A stretch of DNA of 64,000 bases, from contig NC_053397.1 of the NCBI RefSeq assembly GCF_905171765.1, positions 7,445,677-7,509,676 on the forward strand. The letters run 5' to 3'. Made by a program: the position numbers and the translations under genes. The notes under the pieces were generated by a model. The model was given only the letters and a program-made list of their open reading frames with translations. It had not been told where the DNA came from and made no database searches. Every line of letters starts with the position of its first letter. Positions within the stretch are counted from its first letter, which is position 1. Shown in pieces: positions 54,331-64,000 of the stretch. Origin of the DNA: Bufo bufo. Its lineage: Eukaryota > Chordata > Amphibia > Anura > Bufonidae.

Positions 54331-54348
54331 TGGTGGCAGCAGTGGGAT
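54331..54348 (+). other. Primer binding site, tRNA-Leu type
   Basis: TGGTGGCAGCAGTGGGAT begins one base after the 5' LTR. It is complementary to a 3' end of the form ATCCCAC(T/C)GCTGCCACCA, which I recall for a tRNA-Leu isoacceptor; one position differs. Confidence 0.7.
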
Positions 54349-54445
54349 GGCATCCTAGTGCGATCAGAGGCAGCTCTGAGACACCGTTCATGGAGCATAT
54401 TGAGGGCAACGCTAGTATCCGTACAGCCCCCCTGGCTACAGCAGG

Positions 54446-55141
54446 ATGGAATCAGCTAGTCTTCTGACAGCGTTCCACTACGATGAGGAGGATTACATGG
54501 ACTGGAGGGATGCAGTCCAGAAAGGAGTCTGGCACGAGGCCCTGGAAGATGTACAGCGTCGGCGGGGCGAGAGTCTCCCCAGTGAGGAGCAGCAGTTGCA
54601 GATGCGAGTGGCCCTGCAAATGCCCCTTCTGGGAGAGCTCTTGAATGAGTGGGTGACAGAACTCGAGAGCCTGGTATGGAAGGAGCTTTGGATAGACGAC
54701 GCCTACCAGGCACTCTGGTGGTATGTGATTCAGCACTATCCCTGGATGGCTGAGCATGACAGACCTGAGGGTGAGTATTATGATGGCCCTGGCCTGTTGT
54801 TTGAGTCCTTTGCAGAACCGGAGTTCGGAGATGCTGGAGAGTCCCGGTTCTGGGATATCTATGACTACAGGGAGGCTATGCATGATTGGGCTACAGTGAG
54901 AGAGGTGAGACAAGACCTGGCATCTCTAGTGACAATGAAGTGGGAGGTGGAGCAGGATTACCTAAACTTCCTCAGCTCAATTCGGCCCCAATATACACTT
55001 CCGGAGAGCTGGGTGGCAGTCCCAGACCTACAACCCTACAGCTGGGAAGACCCGACTAAAGTATCCCCTGCTTCAGTACCAGCTATGGAGGTAGGGGACC
55101 TCATAGACTGGTCCTGGGGGGAACCCCATATGGCAGGTTGA
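54446..55141 (+). CDS. Gag-like ORF of the LTR retrotransposon, unrecognised
   Basis: 231-residue acidic, Trp-rich open frame (FHYDEEDYMDWRDAVQKG; ALWWYVIQHYPW) placed where gag is expected, about 100 bp after the PBS. I recognise no capsid or zinc-knuckle motif, so the gag assignment rests on position. The frame ends at 55141; another open frame (55484-55888) with 30-residue repeats follows and may be part of the same original ORF, separated by a frameshift or stop. It could serve as a structural protein if a relative supplied pol. Confidence 0.5.
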   Translation: MESASLLTAFHYDEEDYMDWRDAVQKGVWHEALEDVQRRRGESLPSEEQQLQMRVALQMPLLGELLNEWVTELESLVWKELWIDDAYQALWWYVIQHYPWMAEHDRPEGEYYDGPGLLFESFAEPEFGDAGESRFWDIYDYREAMHDWATVREVRQDLASLVTMKWEVEQDYLNFLSSIRPQYTLPESWVAVPDLQPYSWEDPTKVSPASVPAMEVGDLIDWSWGEPHMAG

Positions 55142-55500
55142 GATGGGACCGAGATCTCTCCACAGGCCCTACAGGGATGCTTGGTGGTCGGCCCAGATCC
55201 CCAACGACAGCCGGAGTTTCAGAGAGTAGGGACAGTCGGTCCTGCTCCCTAGCGGCAAGGTACCTTGAAGGGAGAGGAGACAATCGGTCTCTCTCCCCAA
55301 CCATAGGGGGACAGCACCCCTAACTCCGATGGTTCAGATGGGACTGCGGTCTCTGCACCAGACCTACAGGGATGCTGGACAGTCGGTACAGATCCCCCAT
55401 CAACCCCGCAGCAATGCCAGGAGGAGGATTTAAGCAATCTCTCCTTTCCACAGCCGATCCGCAACAAGGTCCTGGGGGTAGGATTGCCTGACCCCATCCC

Positions 55501-55770
55501 AGCGGAAGAGCTGGCATCTGGAAAGAGCGCAGTCAGCCTCTGCCCTCCTCTATCCTCTTGTCCAGATGCTGACTCCTCACAGCCTACCCCAGCGGAAGAG
55601 CTGGCATCTGGGCAAAGCGCAGTTGGCCTCTGCCCGCCCCTATCCTCTTGTCCAGAGGCTGACTCCCCACAGGCTACCCCAGCGGAAGAGCTGGCATCTG
55701 GGCAGAGGGCAGTTGGCCTCTTTCCACCAAGTACCCACAGTTCCAAGCTAGAGAACAACAATGAAGCAAG
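55501..55770 (+). repeat. 90-bp in-frame tandem repeat, about 2.6 copies
   Basis: AGCGGAAGAGCTGGCATCTG starts at 55501, 55591 and 55681. Each unit encodes 30 residues beginning AEELASG. Keeping the frame suggests the repeat arose while the region was coding. Confidence 0.88.
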
Positions 55771-55920
55771 GAGTAGCAGATGCCCACTCAACAGCTGGGG
55801 ACATACAGAACAGAGCCAGGCCCCAGAGTTCAACAGGACCAGTGTTTGTTTATGGGCGGGCTCCTCGACTAACTCAGGCACCGACTGACAGGAGGTCAGA
55901 TACATGGTTAGTCTACTGTT

Positions 55921-55933
55921 GGGAGGGGAGAAA
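55921..55933 (+). other. Polypurine tract of the LTR retrotransposon
   Basis: GGGAGGGGAGAAA is followed at once by TGTGA, the first five bases of the LTR. This marks the original interior/3' LTR border before CR1 inserted. Confidence 0.75.
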
Positions 55934-56009
55934 TGTGATTTGTTTGATTTGTTTGATTTAAAGTTACAAATTAATTTTTTAATTTTTTTATTTTTTTCTC
56001 CTCTTTAAA

Positions 56010-56918
56010 ATGGCAGACTTGGTTCAGTGCAGGAATTGTTGTGCATTTATTTCATGTTCCACTCTTTGGAGATTCGGATGCTGTCAGATCTGTAGACAGT
56101 TCTCCTTACTGCAGCAGGAAATTGCATTTTTGAAATCAGAAATATTTAAATTATCTGTTAAACAAACTCCAGCTAGGACTGCTGCAATGCCACTGCCACA
56201 GAGGACCCCCAGAAATGGCAGATGGGTTAATGTAGGTTCTGGAAGTCTTAGAGTGGTGGATAGAAGACATTTCCCACAGTCGGTGGTTCTCCATAATTCA
56301 TTTGCAGCACTCTCAGAATGTAAGGACAACATGGATATGGACTCAAGCACACAGGGTGAGAAACCATCGACTCCTATGTCTAATGTATGCAACAAAAAAG
56401 ATAAAGTGAAGTCTCAAAGGATGCAGCTGTTGCTGGGTGATTCAATCATAAGAAGTGTGGAGCTTAAAGAAAATGGTTTTGTGAGATGTCTCCCTGGGGC
56501 TACTGCTAGAAGAGATAGAAGACGTATTATTAATATTGTTAAGCAAGCAAAGCAGGAAGGGGACGTGGATGTTCTTGTCCATCTAGGGACAAATGACCTG
56601 GCTTGCAATGAAGTGTCAGAGGTGAAAAAATCTTTTATCACACTTGGTAATGACGTACAGGATTTTGCATCCACCATTTCATTTTCTGAAGTTCTGCCTG
56701 TGCATAATGTTCAGAATGATAGGCAGAGGCGCATAAAGGAGTTCAACATATGGCTTGGTAAATGGTGTCAAGAGCAAGGATTTGGCTTTGTTTCTCATGA
56801 TAGCTCTACTTGGAATAGAAAGGAACTGTACAAAAAAGATGGTTTGCATCTTTCTCTCAAAGGAACAAATGTACTTAGTGAACAACTCCAAGAATTTGCG
56901 AAAGAGTATTTAAACTAG
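56010..56918 (+). CDS. CR1 ORF1 with SGNH/GDSL esterase domain
   Basis: Intact 302-residue ORF. The N-terminal Cys-rich segment (CRNCCAFISC, CCQICRQ) and a leucine-rich, coiled-coil-like stretch (LLQQEIAFLKSEIFKL) precede an esterase domain. LLGDSIIRSV holds the nucleophile Ser of the GDS motif (about residue 144), LVHLGTNDL the Asn block (about 188-196) and DGLHLSLKG the Asp-x-x-His catalytic pair (about 275-283). CR1 ORF1 proteins are known to carry this esterase, thought to help the RNP act on lipid or protein substrates. It is the best-preserved part of this CR1, although ORF2 is broken. Confidence 0.88.
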   Translation: MADLVQCRNCCAFISCSTLWRFGCCQICRQFSLLQQEIAFLKSEIFKLSVKQTPARTAAMPLPQRTPRNGRWVNVGSGSLRVVDRRHFPQSVVLHNSFAALSECKDNMDMDSSTQGEKPSTPMSNVCNKKDKVKSQRMQLLLGDSIIRSVELKENGFVRCLPGATARRDRRRIINIVKQAKQEGDVDVLVHLGTNDLACNEVSEVKKSFITLGNDVQDFASTISFSEVLPVHNVQNDRQRRIKEFNIWLGKWCQEQGFGFVSHDSSTWNRKELYKKDGLHLSLKGTNVLSEQLQEFAKEYLN

Positions 56919-56944
56919 GAAGGGGGGGCAAAAGAGTGAAAATA

Positions 56945-59502
56945 AAAGAGTCCAATTGCCCCCCGAAACAATGTAAGAACAGGTCAGAAGCACAGAGGTT
57001 AAGAAATGATAAGCTCAGAGTCCTGTCTACAAATGCTCGCAGTTTAGGTAAAAAAATCAATGAACTTGGGTAAATAATGGCATCTGAGAATGTAGATTTA
57101 GTGGCTGTTACGGAGACATGGTTTAATGAAAGAAATGACTGGGACATAACCATACCAGGGTACTCTTTATACAGAAGAGACAGAGAAGGCAAGAAAGGAG
57201 GAGGAGTGGCCCTGTATGTGAAAGATAGCATTAAATCTAACCTAATACAAGTTGGTGAGGCCAACATAGAGTCAGTTTGGGTTACGTTGCAGTTTGCTAA
57301 CCATGCAGTAACTCGTGTAGGTGTGATATATAGACCACCTGGTCAAGTTAAAGAACTAGATGATCTACTAGTTGAAGAAATAGCTAAAATGACAATGAAA
57401 GGAGAAGTTATCATTATGGGAGATTTCAATCTTCCAAATATAAACTGGAAAACCAAAATAGCAAGTTCTACCAGGAGTACAGATATTCTAAATTCCCTAC
57501 TGGGGTTATCTCTACAACAAGTGGTTGAGGAGCCAACCCGGAGGGAGGCCATTTTGGATTTGGTATTCACAAACGGGGATTCGGTATATGATGTCATTGT
57601 AGGCGAAACCTTGGGATCTAGTGATCACCAGTCAGTGTGGTTTAATATAAGAACTGTGAAAGAGTCCCACCACACAAAAACAAAAGTTTTAGATTTTAGA
57701 AAAACAGACTTTTCAAAAATGAAATTAGTCATAAATGAGTCCTTATCAGACTGGAACGGATTACATGGAGTCCAGGAGAAATGGGACTACTTAAAAGGTG
57801 CATTATTGAAGGCAACAGAAAATTGCATTAGACTTGTCAGTAAAAGCAAAAAAAGGAGGAGACCAATGTGGTACTCAGCAGAAGTGGCCCAAATCATTAA
57901 AAATAAAAAGCTAGCATTTTGTAATTATAAAAAAACCCAGAGCAATGAAGATAAGGAAATCTACAAGATTAGGCAGAGAGAGGCCAAGCAAGTTATAAGA
58001 ACTTCTAAAGCGCAGGCAGAAGAAAAACTAGCTCAGTCTATGAAAAAAGGGGATAAGACATTCTTCAGATATATAAATGAAAAAAGGAAATTAAAACAAG
58101 GAATAACTAAATTAAAAACAAAGGACGGAAGGTATGTAGAAGAGAATAAAGGGCTAGCCGACTGCCTTAATGAATACTTCTGTTCAGTTTTTACAAAAGA
58201 AAAAGGAGAAGGACCTCCACTAGAAAGAATGACTATTAAATCGTTTGATGCATGTATCTTTACAGAGGAATTAATGGAAACCTTATTAAAGGATAGGATA
58301 GGATTGTGGAACATCTGCAAGATGAAAAACAACATGGGTTTACTTCAGGGAGATCATGTCAAACAAATCTTATAGATTTTTTTGACTGGGTGAATAAAAT
58401 AATAGACGGTGGAGGTGCAGTAGACATCGCATATCTAGATTTTAGTAAGGCTTTTGACACTGTCCCACATAGAAGACTTATCAATAAACTGCAGTCATTG
58501 AGCATGGACTCCCATATTGTTGAGTGGATTAGGCAGTGGCTGAGTGACAGACAACAGAGGGTTGTAGTCAATGGAGAACATTCAAAACAAGGTCATGTTA
58601 CCAGTGGGGTTCCACAGGGATCTTTACTGGGACCGATTTTGTTTAATATCTTCATAAGTGATATTGCAAAAGGCCTCGATGGGAAGGTGTGTCTTTTTGC
58701 TGATGACACAAAGATATGTAACAGGGTTGATGTTCCTGGAGGGAAACGCCAAATGGAAAAGGATTTAGGAAAACTAGAAGAATGGTCAGAACTCTGGAAA
58801 CTGAAATTTAATGTGGATAAGTGCAAGATAATGCACCTGGGGCGTAAAAACCCAAGGGCAGAATATAGAATATTTGACACAGTCCTGACCTCAGTATCTG
58901 AGGAAAGGGATTTAGGAGTAATTATTTCAGAAGACTTAAAGGTGGGAAGACAATGTAATAGAGCAGCACGAAATGCCAGCAGAATGCTTGGATGTATAGG
59001 AAGAGGTATAAGCAGTAGAAAGAGTGAAGTGCTTATGCCGCTGTACAGAACACTGGTGAGACCTCACTTGGAGTATTGTGCGCAGTACTGGAGGCCATAT
59101 CTCCAGAAGGATATAGATACTCTAGAGAGAGTTCAGAGAAGAGCTACTAAACTAGTACATGGATTGCAGGATAAAACTTACCAGGAAAGGTTAAAGGACC
59201 TTAATATGTATAGCTTGGAAGAAAGAAGAGACAGAGGGGATATGATAGAAACTTTTAAATACATAAAGGGAATCAACTCGGTAAAGGAAGAGAGCATATT
59301 TAAAAGAAGAAAAACTACCACAAGAGGACACAGTTTTAAATTAGAGGGGCAAAGGTTTAAAAGTAATATAAGGAAGTATTACTTTACTGAGAGAGTAGTG
59401 GATGCATGGAATAGCCTTCCTGCAGAAGTGGTAGCTGCAAATACAGTGAAGGGGTTTAAGCATGCATGGGATAGGCATAAGGCCATCCTTCATATAAGAT
59501 AG
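56945..59502 (+). pseudogene. CR1 ORF2 (endonuclease-RT), stopped and internally deleted
   Basis: The reading frame comes in from upstream (LRVLSTNARSLGKK) and meets an in-frame TAA at 57071-57073. It reopens at the ATG at 57077: VAVTETW, GDFNLPNINW and SSDHQS mark the APE endonuclease. The frame then ends near 58300. The next frame (58306-59502) starts late in RT with QHGFTSGRSCQTNL, LDFSKAFDTVPH and FADDTKI (catalytic), so the N-terminal RT blocks are deleted and the frame is shifted. The C-terminal part (LVRPHLEYCAQYW, RRATKLV) is intact. Not functional. Confidence 0.88.
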
Positions 59503-59595
59503 GGCCGGGGGCTATCCATAGTATTCAGTATATTGGGCAGACTAGATGGGCCAAATGGTTCTTATCTGCCGACACATTCTATGTTCTATGTTCTA

Positions 59596-60412
59596 TGTGA
59601 CGGACTGAACCGTCACTGGGGCTGCTGGAGAAGCCTGAGGGCTAGCCTCCTTCCTACAGACTATGGACCCAGAACTATGGAGACCCCCTTAGACCTTTTG
59701 GGGTTACAAGGAACAATGAACCCTGATTTATGTGTGGAATTTATATGCCACATATTTCCTATTGCCCATTAAATAGGCATGGTGTGGATTCAGCAACACA
59801 AAAAGGGTTAACTCTGCACTGAGACTTCCACTGATTGTGTTAGTGATGGGGATTAAGTAGCTGATTATAGGAGCAGCCGACTCCTAGATGAGTAGATCAC
59901 CATATGATACACTCATGAGATAATCCCATCATATGTGTCTCCTCCCTCCATATTCATTCATTATGGAGGGGGTGAAGATGTCTGTTTGCATGTTGTTCAT
60001 GGTTGATTGCGTTATGTTGTTAGACTTCTTGAACTGTATATATACTGAGTTGATCTTCAATAAAGGGAGTTCCTGTTTTACCCTTCATCACGTTGAGGCT
60101 GGTGTTTGGGTAACTGATCGACACTGGGGATTGCTATACGCTGAAGATTTGCTATACTCCCCTGGCTATAACTACTAGCTCTTGTAAGAGCTGTTCCTGC
60201 CCTCTGGATTTAGGAGAGGTTCACCCACTGGAAGCGGAAACCCGGTTTTGGGTCCAGCATGGGTGGAGGACGGTGAGACCCCAACCAAGCGGTTCCTGTT
60301 CCTGGTTCCTGTGGTGGTTACAGTGTGGAGTGGAGTGCTTGGAGTCCTCGGGAAGCACTCAGAGCATCCATAAACTGAGGTACCCGGTCGGGGTGCCAGG
60401 AGATCCATTACA
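59596..60412 (+). repeat. 3' LTR of the LTR retrotransposon
   Basis: Matches 53524-54329 along its length, starting TGTGACGG and ending CCATTACA. It carries TATATATAC and AATAAA at the same places (near 60036-60065), about 11 bp longer than the 5' LTR. Confidence 0.9.
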
Positions 60413-62774
60413 CCAAGATATAAAGGGTAGTTTTAATGTCTGTAGATGCTGCTTAGTCTCTTTGAGTAACGGGAGGTAGTTTAAACTAAACAGTTCGTTT
60501 AGATTAGCTGATATGTGGATCCCCAGATATTGAAAAGAGCGAGACGCCCAAGCGAATGGAGCTGAATGCTTCAGTGTTCTGACCACATCTGGGGGGCAGG
60601 TGACATTCAGGGCCTGAGATTTACTATAGTTGATTTTAAAGTTGGATATTCCTCCAAACTCCTCAAATATGTTGAGCAGTTTGGGGAGGGAGGTCATGGG
60701 GTTGGAAGTCATTATTAGTAAGTCATCCGCAGTGATGTGGGTCTGGTTACCTATGGAGAGTCCCTGGATCTCAGTGTCTTGGTGTATGTAGCATAGGAGT
60801 GTTTCCATCACAATCACAAAGAGTGCTGGAGACGGGGAAACCCTGCCTGGTCCCATTTGAGATGGCGAAGGAGGGAGAAAGGGAGCCGTTGACTTTGACT
60901 TTGGCAGAGGGGGCTGAATAAAGCGTCAGAACTGCACTAATAAATTGTGCTGGCAGGCCGAATTTTGCCATGGCTGGAGACATAAAGCTCCAGCTCACCC
61001 GGTCAAAGGCCTTTTCAGCATCTGTGCTCAATAGCACCAGGGGCATGGATTTGGACCAGTTGAGGAGATGTAGGAGATGCTTCGTGTTTTCATTGCCCTG
61101 TCTGCCATGGACAAAGCCAACCTGCTCCCCATCTATAATATCTGGAAGGACTTCTTGGAGTCGCATTGCTAGGATCTTTTCCCACCACTTGACATCGGTG
61201 TTCAGGAGGGAAATTGGGTGATAGCTATCACAGGAGGTGGGGTCTTTGCCCGATTTATGGATGATGGTGATGTGGGCTTCCAATGCCTGTGGTGGCAGGG
61301 AGCCCCCTGTAAAGAGATGGTTGCATAGGGCTGTAAAGTGGGGAATCAGGCTATCTTTGAAGGTCTTGTAGTGTAGAATTGGGAATCCATCTGGGCCGTG
61401 GCTTTTACCTAGGGGGATGGTGGCCAAGACCTTGAGTGCTTCTGCCTCGGTTACTGGAGCTGTCATGATCGTGCCCTTGTCGAGAGCGACAGCTGGCAAT
61501 GACAGACTGTTTAGGAATGTGTCTGTCGCCAATTTTATATCTGGGGTAGACAATTGGCTAGGAGAAGATAAATTGTACAATTGAGCATAGAAATCACAAA
61601 ACGCCTTGGCTATCTCTGGGGTGGATTAAGGTGATTACCTGAAATGGCTTTTATACTTGAGACATGTGATAAGGCCTGCTGTTTTTTGGCCATAGCGGAC
61701 ATTAGTTTGTTACCACCATTTCCATGAGCATAAGCCCGAAATTTGGACCTTAAAAGCAATTTGGCCGATGTGACATTCAGCAGGTTTTTTATGTTGGTTC
61801 GGGCATCAGATAAGGCGTTGGCTGTGGCTAGTGCTTGATGTCTCTTGTGTGCTAATTCTAACTTTGAAATCTGAGAAAGAAGTGCATTGACTGCTAGGGT
61901 ACGCTTTTTCTTGACGTAAGCACCTATAGCTATTAGATCTCCTCTGATCTTGGATTTATGGGCTTCCCATACAATGGATAGGGTGGTGGGGTGAGGGGCC
62001 TGCATTGTTGATAGTGAAGAACTCATCTAGTAAGGAAGTTAGCTTCACTTTGTGAGCACTATCCGCTAAGAGCTTCTCATTAAGGCGCCATGTTCGTTCT
62101 CTGCTAGGGGTATCTATAATAGTTATATGGAGCAAAATCGGGGAGTGGTCTGAGAGGGTGATGTTCCCTATGGAGGCTTTAGAGGCTTTTTGAATGTGAG
62201 TGGATGATAGATAGAGATAATCTAGTCTCTGGTATGAGGACTCAGCATGTGAGTAGAAGGTGAAGTCTCTTTCTCGAGGATTCAGTGAGCGCCAAACATC
62301 AACAACTCCCAGTCGCTTCAGGTGTATTTTTAGCCGCCTTAACAGCTTGTGGGATATTGCTGAGCATTTGGTTGAGGAATCCAAGGCTGGCTCTAGGGCA
62401 GCATTGAAGTCCCTGCTCAGAATTGTCATGCCTTCTTGGAATGAGGAAAGCAAAGTCAGAGTCTGGATGAGCCAGGGAATCTGACCTCTTTTTGGGGCAT
62501 AAATGTTAGCAAAAGTTACCAGTTGATCCGCGAGGACCCCCTTGACAAAAAGGTATCGCCCCTCAGGATCAATGGTCGTAGCTAAGTGTTTGAAAGGGAG
62601 CTGTCTATGGATGGCGACACTGACTCCCCTAATGGCTGATGAATATGTGCTATGGAACCAGTGTGAGAAACGCGTGGAAGAAAGATTGAGGATCTTACCC
62701 ATTTTGAAGTGCGTCTCCTGAAGAAAAAGGGGGAGAAGGTAGGTTAAGGAAGCATATAAAGGATTTTTAAGCAT
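60413..62774 (-). pseudogene. L1 ORF2 pseudogene, copy 2 (EN-RT front half)
   Basis: Endonuclease at 61956-62774 (FLQETHFKMGK; LSRDFNAALEPALDSS, GDFN changed to RDFN; LSDHSPILLH). The linker with QISKLELAHKRHQAL is at 61610-62026. The RT front (HGPDGFPILHYKTFKDSLIP, LLNTDVKWWEKILAMRL, GFVHGRQGNENTKHLLHLL) is at 60771-61580. The catalytic box region at 60700-60730 reads ITADDLLIM, with residues deleted before ADD. Multiple frameshifts, and the back half is displaced by 6.9 kb, so it is not functional. Confidence 0.87.
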
Positions 62775-63152
62775 GGTAATAATAAGATTATTACAACATT
62801 ATTACAAACTATGAGAAGAGGTATATAGGGTATATACGGTAACAAGGTGGAGAGGTATAAAGTGAGGCGACAGGGTGAAAATACTGCTAGACTCCTAAGA
62901 CTCTATAAGGTCAGGTGACAGCAACAAAGGGTACCGACAGAGTATTGAAGTGTCCCGGAGGCTACCTATAGTCCGGATAATAAATCAGGTAGGTGAGAAA
63001 GCGTTTAGAGTGTCACTTGCCATAGTTATATTGGGCCTTCCAGAAGGGCCGGACCCAGGTGGTGTGCGGGGCCTCAGGTTAGAAGCCTGGACTGGCGGTT
63101 TCTTCCTCGGCGATCTGCTTTCCCTCTGGTCACTGTCTGCCATTGAGAGGAT

Positions 63153-64000
63153 TTAGGAGGGAGTGGAGGTAGGTCTCCCTGGTCTGCAGGCATCCAGGAT
63201 GGGAGATCTAATGGCGGGATATCTAGGAGAATCCACGCTGATTGTAGCTCTTGAGGGGATCGTAATCTGCCGGCCATTTTTGGTGACCGCAAGCCCAAAA
63301 GGGAAGAGCCAGTGAAAATGAGTAGCTGACGCTCTGAGAGCCTCCAGTAGCGGTTTCAGGAGGCGCCGCTTAGCCAAGGTTGAAGGAGCGATGTCCTGGA
63401 ATAGCTGTACGGCCGTGTTTTCATACATTAGCGACTCGGCCTCTCTGCATTTCTTCAGAATTTCAGCTGTATCGACGTAGCTCAGTAACCAGCATATGAC
63501 ATCCCGAGGGGGCTCTGAGGGCTTGAGTTTAGGGCGTAACGCTCTGTGGATTCTTTCCACAACTACGGCGGCTCGGTCAGGGCCTAACAGTGAGCCGAAC
63601 AGCTGTTGCGCCATCGCTGGCAGCGCCTCTGCCGCTATGGTCTCCGGTAAGCCCCGGATCCGTATGTTCTTCCGGCGGCTCCGGTTCTCTTGGTCTTCAA
63701 TCCGGAGGAGAGCTTCGTTCAGGAGGTCTCGATGCGCCGTGAGGGCCTGGCTCGATTTTTCTTGAAACTGAAGCATTTCTCCTTGGCTGCTTTCTAGCGC
63801 CAAGACTCTGTGGCTCATATGGCGTAAGTCCTCTTTGATATCTGACAAATCCTATTTCAGGGGACACAGAGCAATATCGAGGATCTCTCTGAAGATCGAG
63901 GTGGAGATCGATGGGTCGCCGGTCCTCACCTCAGAGATGTCGGAGCAGCTGCCCGTGTCTGTTAGGTCTCCTGCATCGAAGTCATGCGCTTGGCTCGGCG
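63153..64000 (-). pseudogene. L1 ORF1 pseudogene, copy 2, N-terminus beyond window
   Basis: 63153-63848 is an open ORF1p segment: coiled coil (DIKEDLRHMSHRVLALESSQ), RRM-like part (RRKNIRIRGLPETI) and C-terminal domain (VERIHRALRPKLKPSEPPRD). Upstream in the same frame TAG (63852-63854 on the plus strand, CTA) replaces the Gln seen in copy 1 (LKQDL), then DAGDLTDTGS-type sequence continues to the window edge. The stop and a shift near 63200 (a second frame at 63074-63298) mark it as decayed. Confidence 0.84.

Larger units (their letters stand above)
55939..59595 (+). mobile_element. CR1 LINE inserted at the first bases of the 3' LTR
   Basis: TGTGA occurs at 55934-55938 and 59596-59600, so CR1 inserted inside the LTR's TGTGACGG start and duplicated 5 bases (6 if a shared A is counted). 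It carries ORF1 and both ends of ORF2, and ends in the (TTCTATG)n tail of CR1-type LINEs. The 5' end looks near complete; ORF2 has an internal deletion and stops. The AT-rich 55939-56009 is 5' leader. Confidence 0.9.
53524..60412 (+). mobile_element. LTR retrotransposon with gag-like ORF only, carrying a nested CR1
   Basis: Two similar LTRs (53524-54329, 59596-60412) surround a 1.6-kb interior plus a CR1. The flanks TCAAG (53519-53523) and CCAAG (60413-60417) agree at 4 of 5 bases and lie at the same point of L1 copy 2. PBS and PPT are both recognisable. No protease, RT, RNase H or integrase is seen, so this is a nonautonomous element. Confidence 0.88.
60413..64000 (-). mobile_element. L1 copy 2, 5' part (RT, endonuclease, ORF1), runs off the window
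   Basis: Continuation of the L1 at 51775-53523 on the other side of the LTR retrotransposon. It contains the RT front half, linker, endonuclease and ORF1; the 5' end is beyond the window. Sequence differs clearly from copy 1, so the two are separate old insertions. Confidence 0.86.

Noticed and set aside
55249..55905. 218-codon minus-strand ORF with repeats
   Set aside because: Antisense shadow of the 90-bp in-frame repeat in the LTR retrotransposon interior.

Overview
The window looks like anuran (frog or toad) nuclear DNA. It contains two complete intronless olfactory receptor (OR) genes and the start of a third. Around them lies a dense, nested set of vertebrate transposable elements: Penelope-like elements with GIY-YIG endonuclease and hammerhead-type motifs, Tc1/mariner, hAT, TTAA-specific elements, a split-direct-repeat tyrosine-recombinase element, LTR elements, ERV remnants, L1 and CR1. 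This mixture, including the CCCCTTA(A/G)GGAC-ended TTAA elements, fits an amphibian. The species call is inference. I see no rRNA, tRNA or CRISPR.

Layout, left half. Positions 1-41290 are three related units (A, B, C), each with a minus-strand OR and its shared upstream flank: OR-A (1-111, cut by the window edge), OR-B (24892-25830) and OR-C (38443-39381). Unit A is interrupted by a solo LTR (550-1237), a Penelope-like element with a 45-bp target duplication (1306-5936), a Gypsy fragment set in ERV debris (7731-9960), an old Tc1 copy (9962-11472), a TTAA element (12088-15479) and a 7.3-kb hAT element with an intact 1125-codon transposase (16494-23779). Unit B carries a foldback element with about 370-bp inverted repeats (27269-32509), into whose left arm an Ngaro-type element (27433-31318) has inserted. 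Sister units supply unoccupied sites for several insertions, so their boundaries can be read directly.

Layout, right half. After unit C comes AT-rich repeat DNA, then an intact DD37E Tc1-like element (42569-44131) inserted in a (TA)n tract beside a decayed minus-strand L1 (about 44150-49400). A 5'-truncated Penelope-like insertion (49483-50928) with its own solo LTR sits in a palindromic MITE. A second minus-strand L1 (51775 to beyond 64000) is split by a solo LTR (52325-52886) and by an LTR retrotransposon (53524-60412). That LTR element has a CR1 (55939-59595) inserted at the first bases of its 3' LTR.

How it fits together: the only likely host genes are the ORs, seven-transmembrane odorant receptors that spread by tandem duplication. 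Everything else is mobile-element coding or noncoding sequence. The open frames likely to be real and undamaged are OR-B, OR-C, the hAT transposase, the DD37E transposase and the Penelope-like RT/endonuclease ORF. Other domains are broken by frameshifts, stops or deletions.
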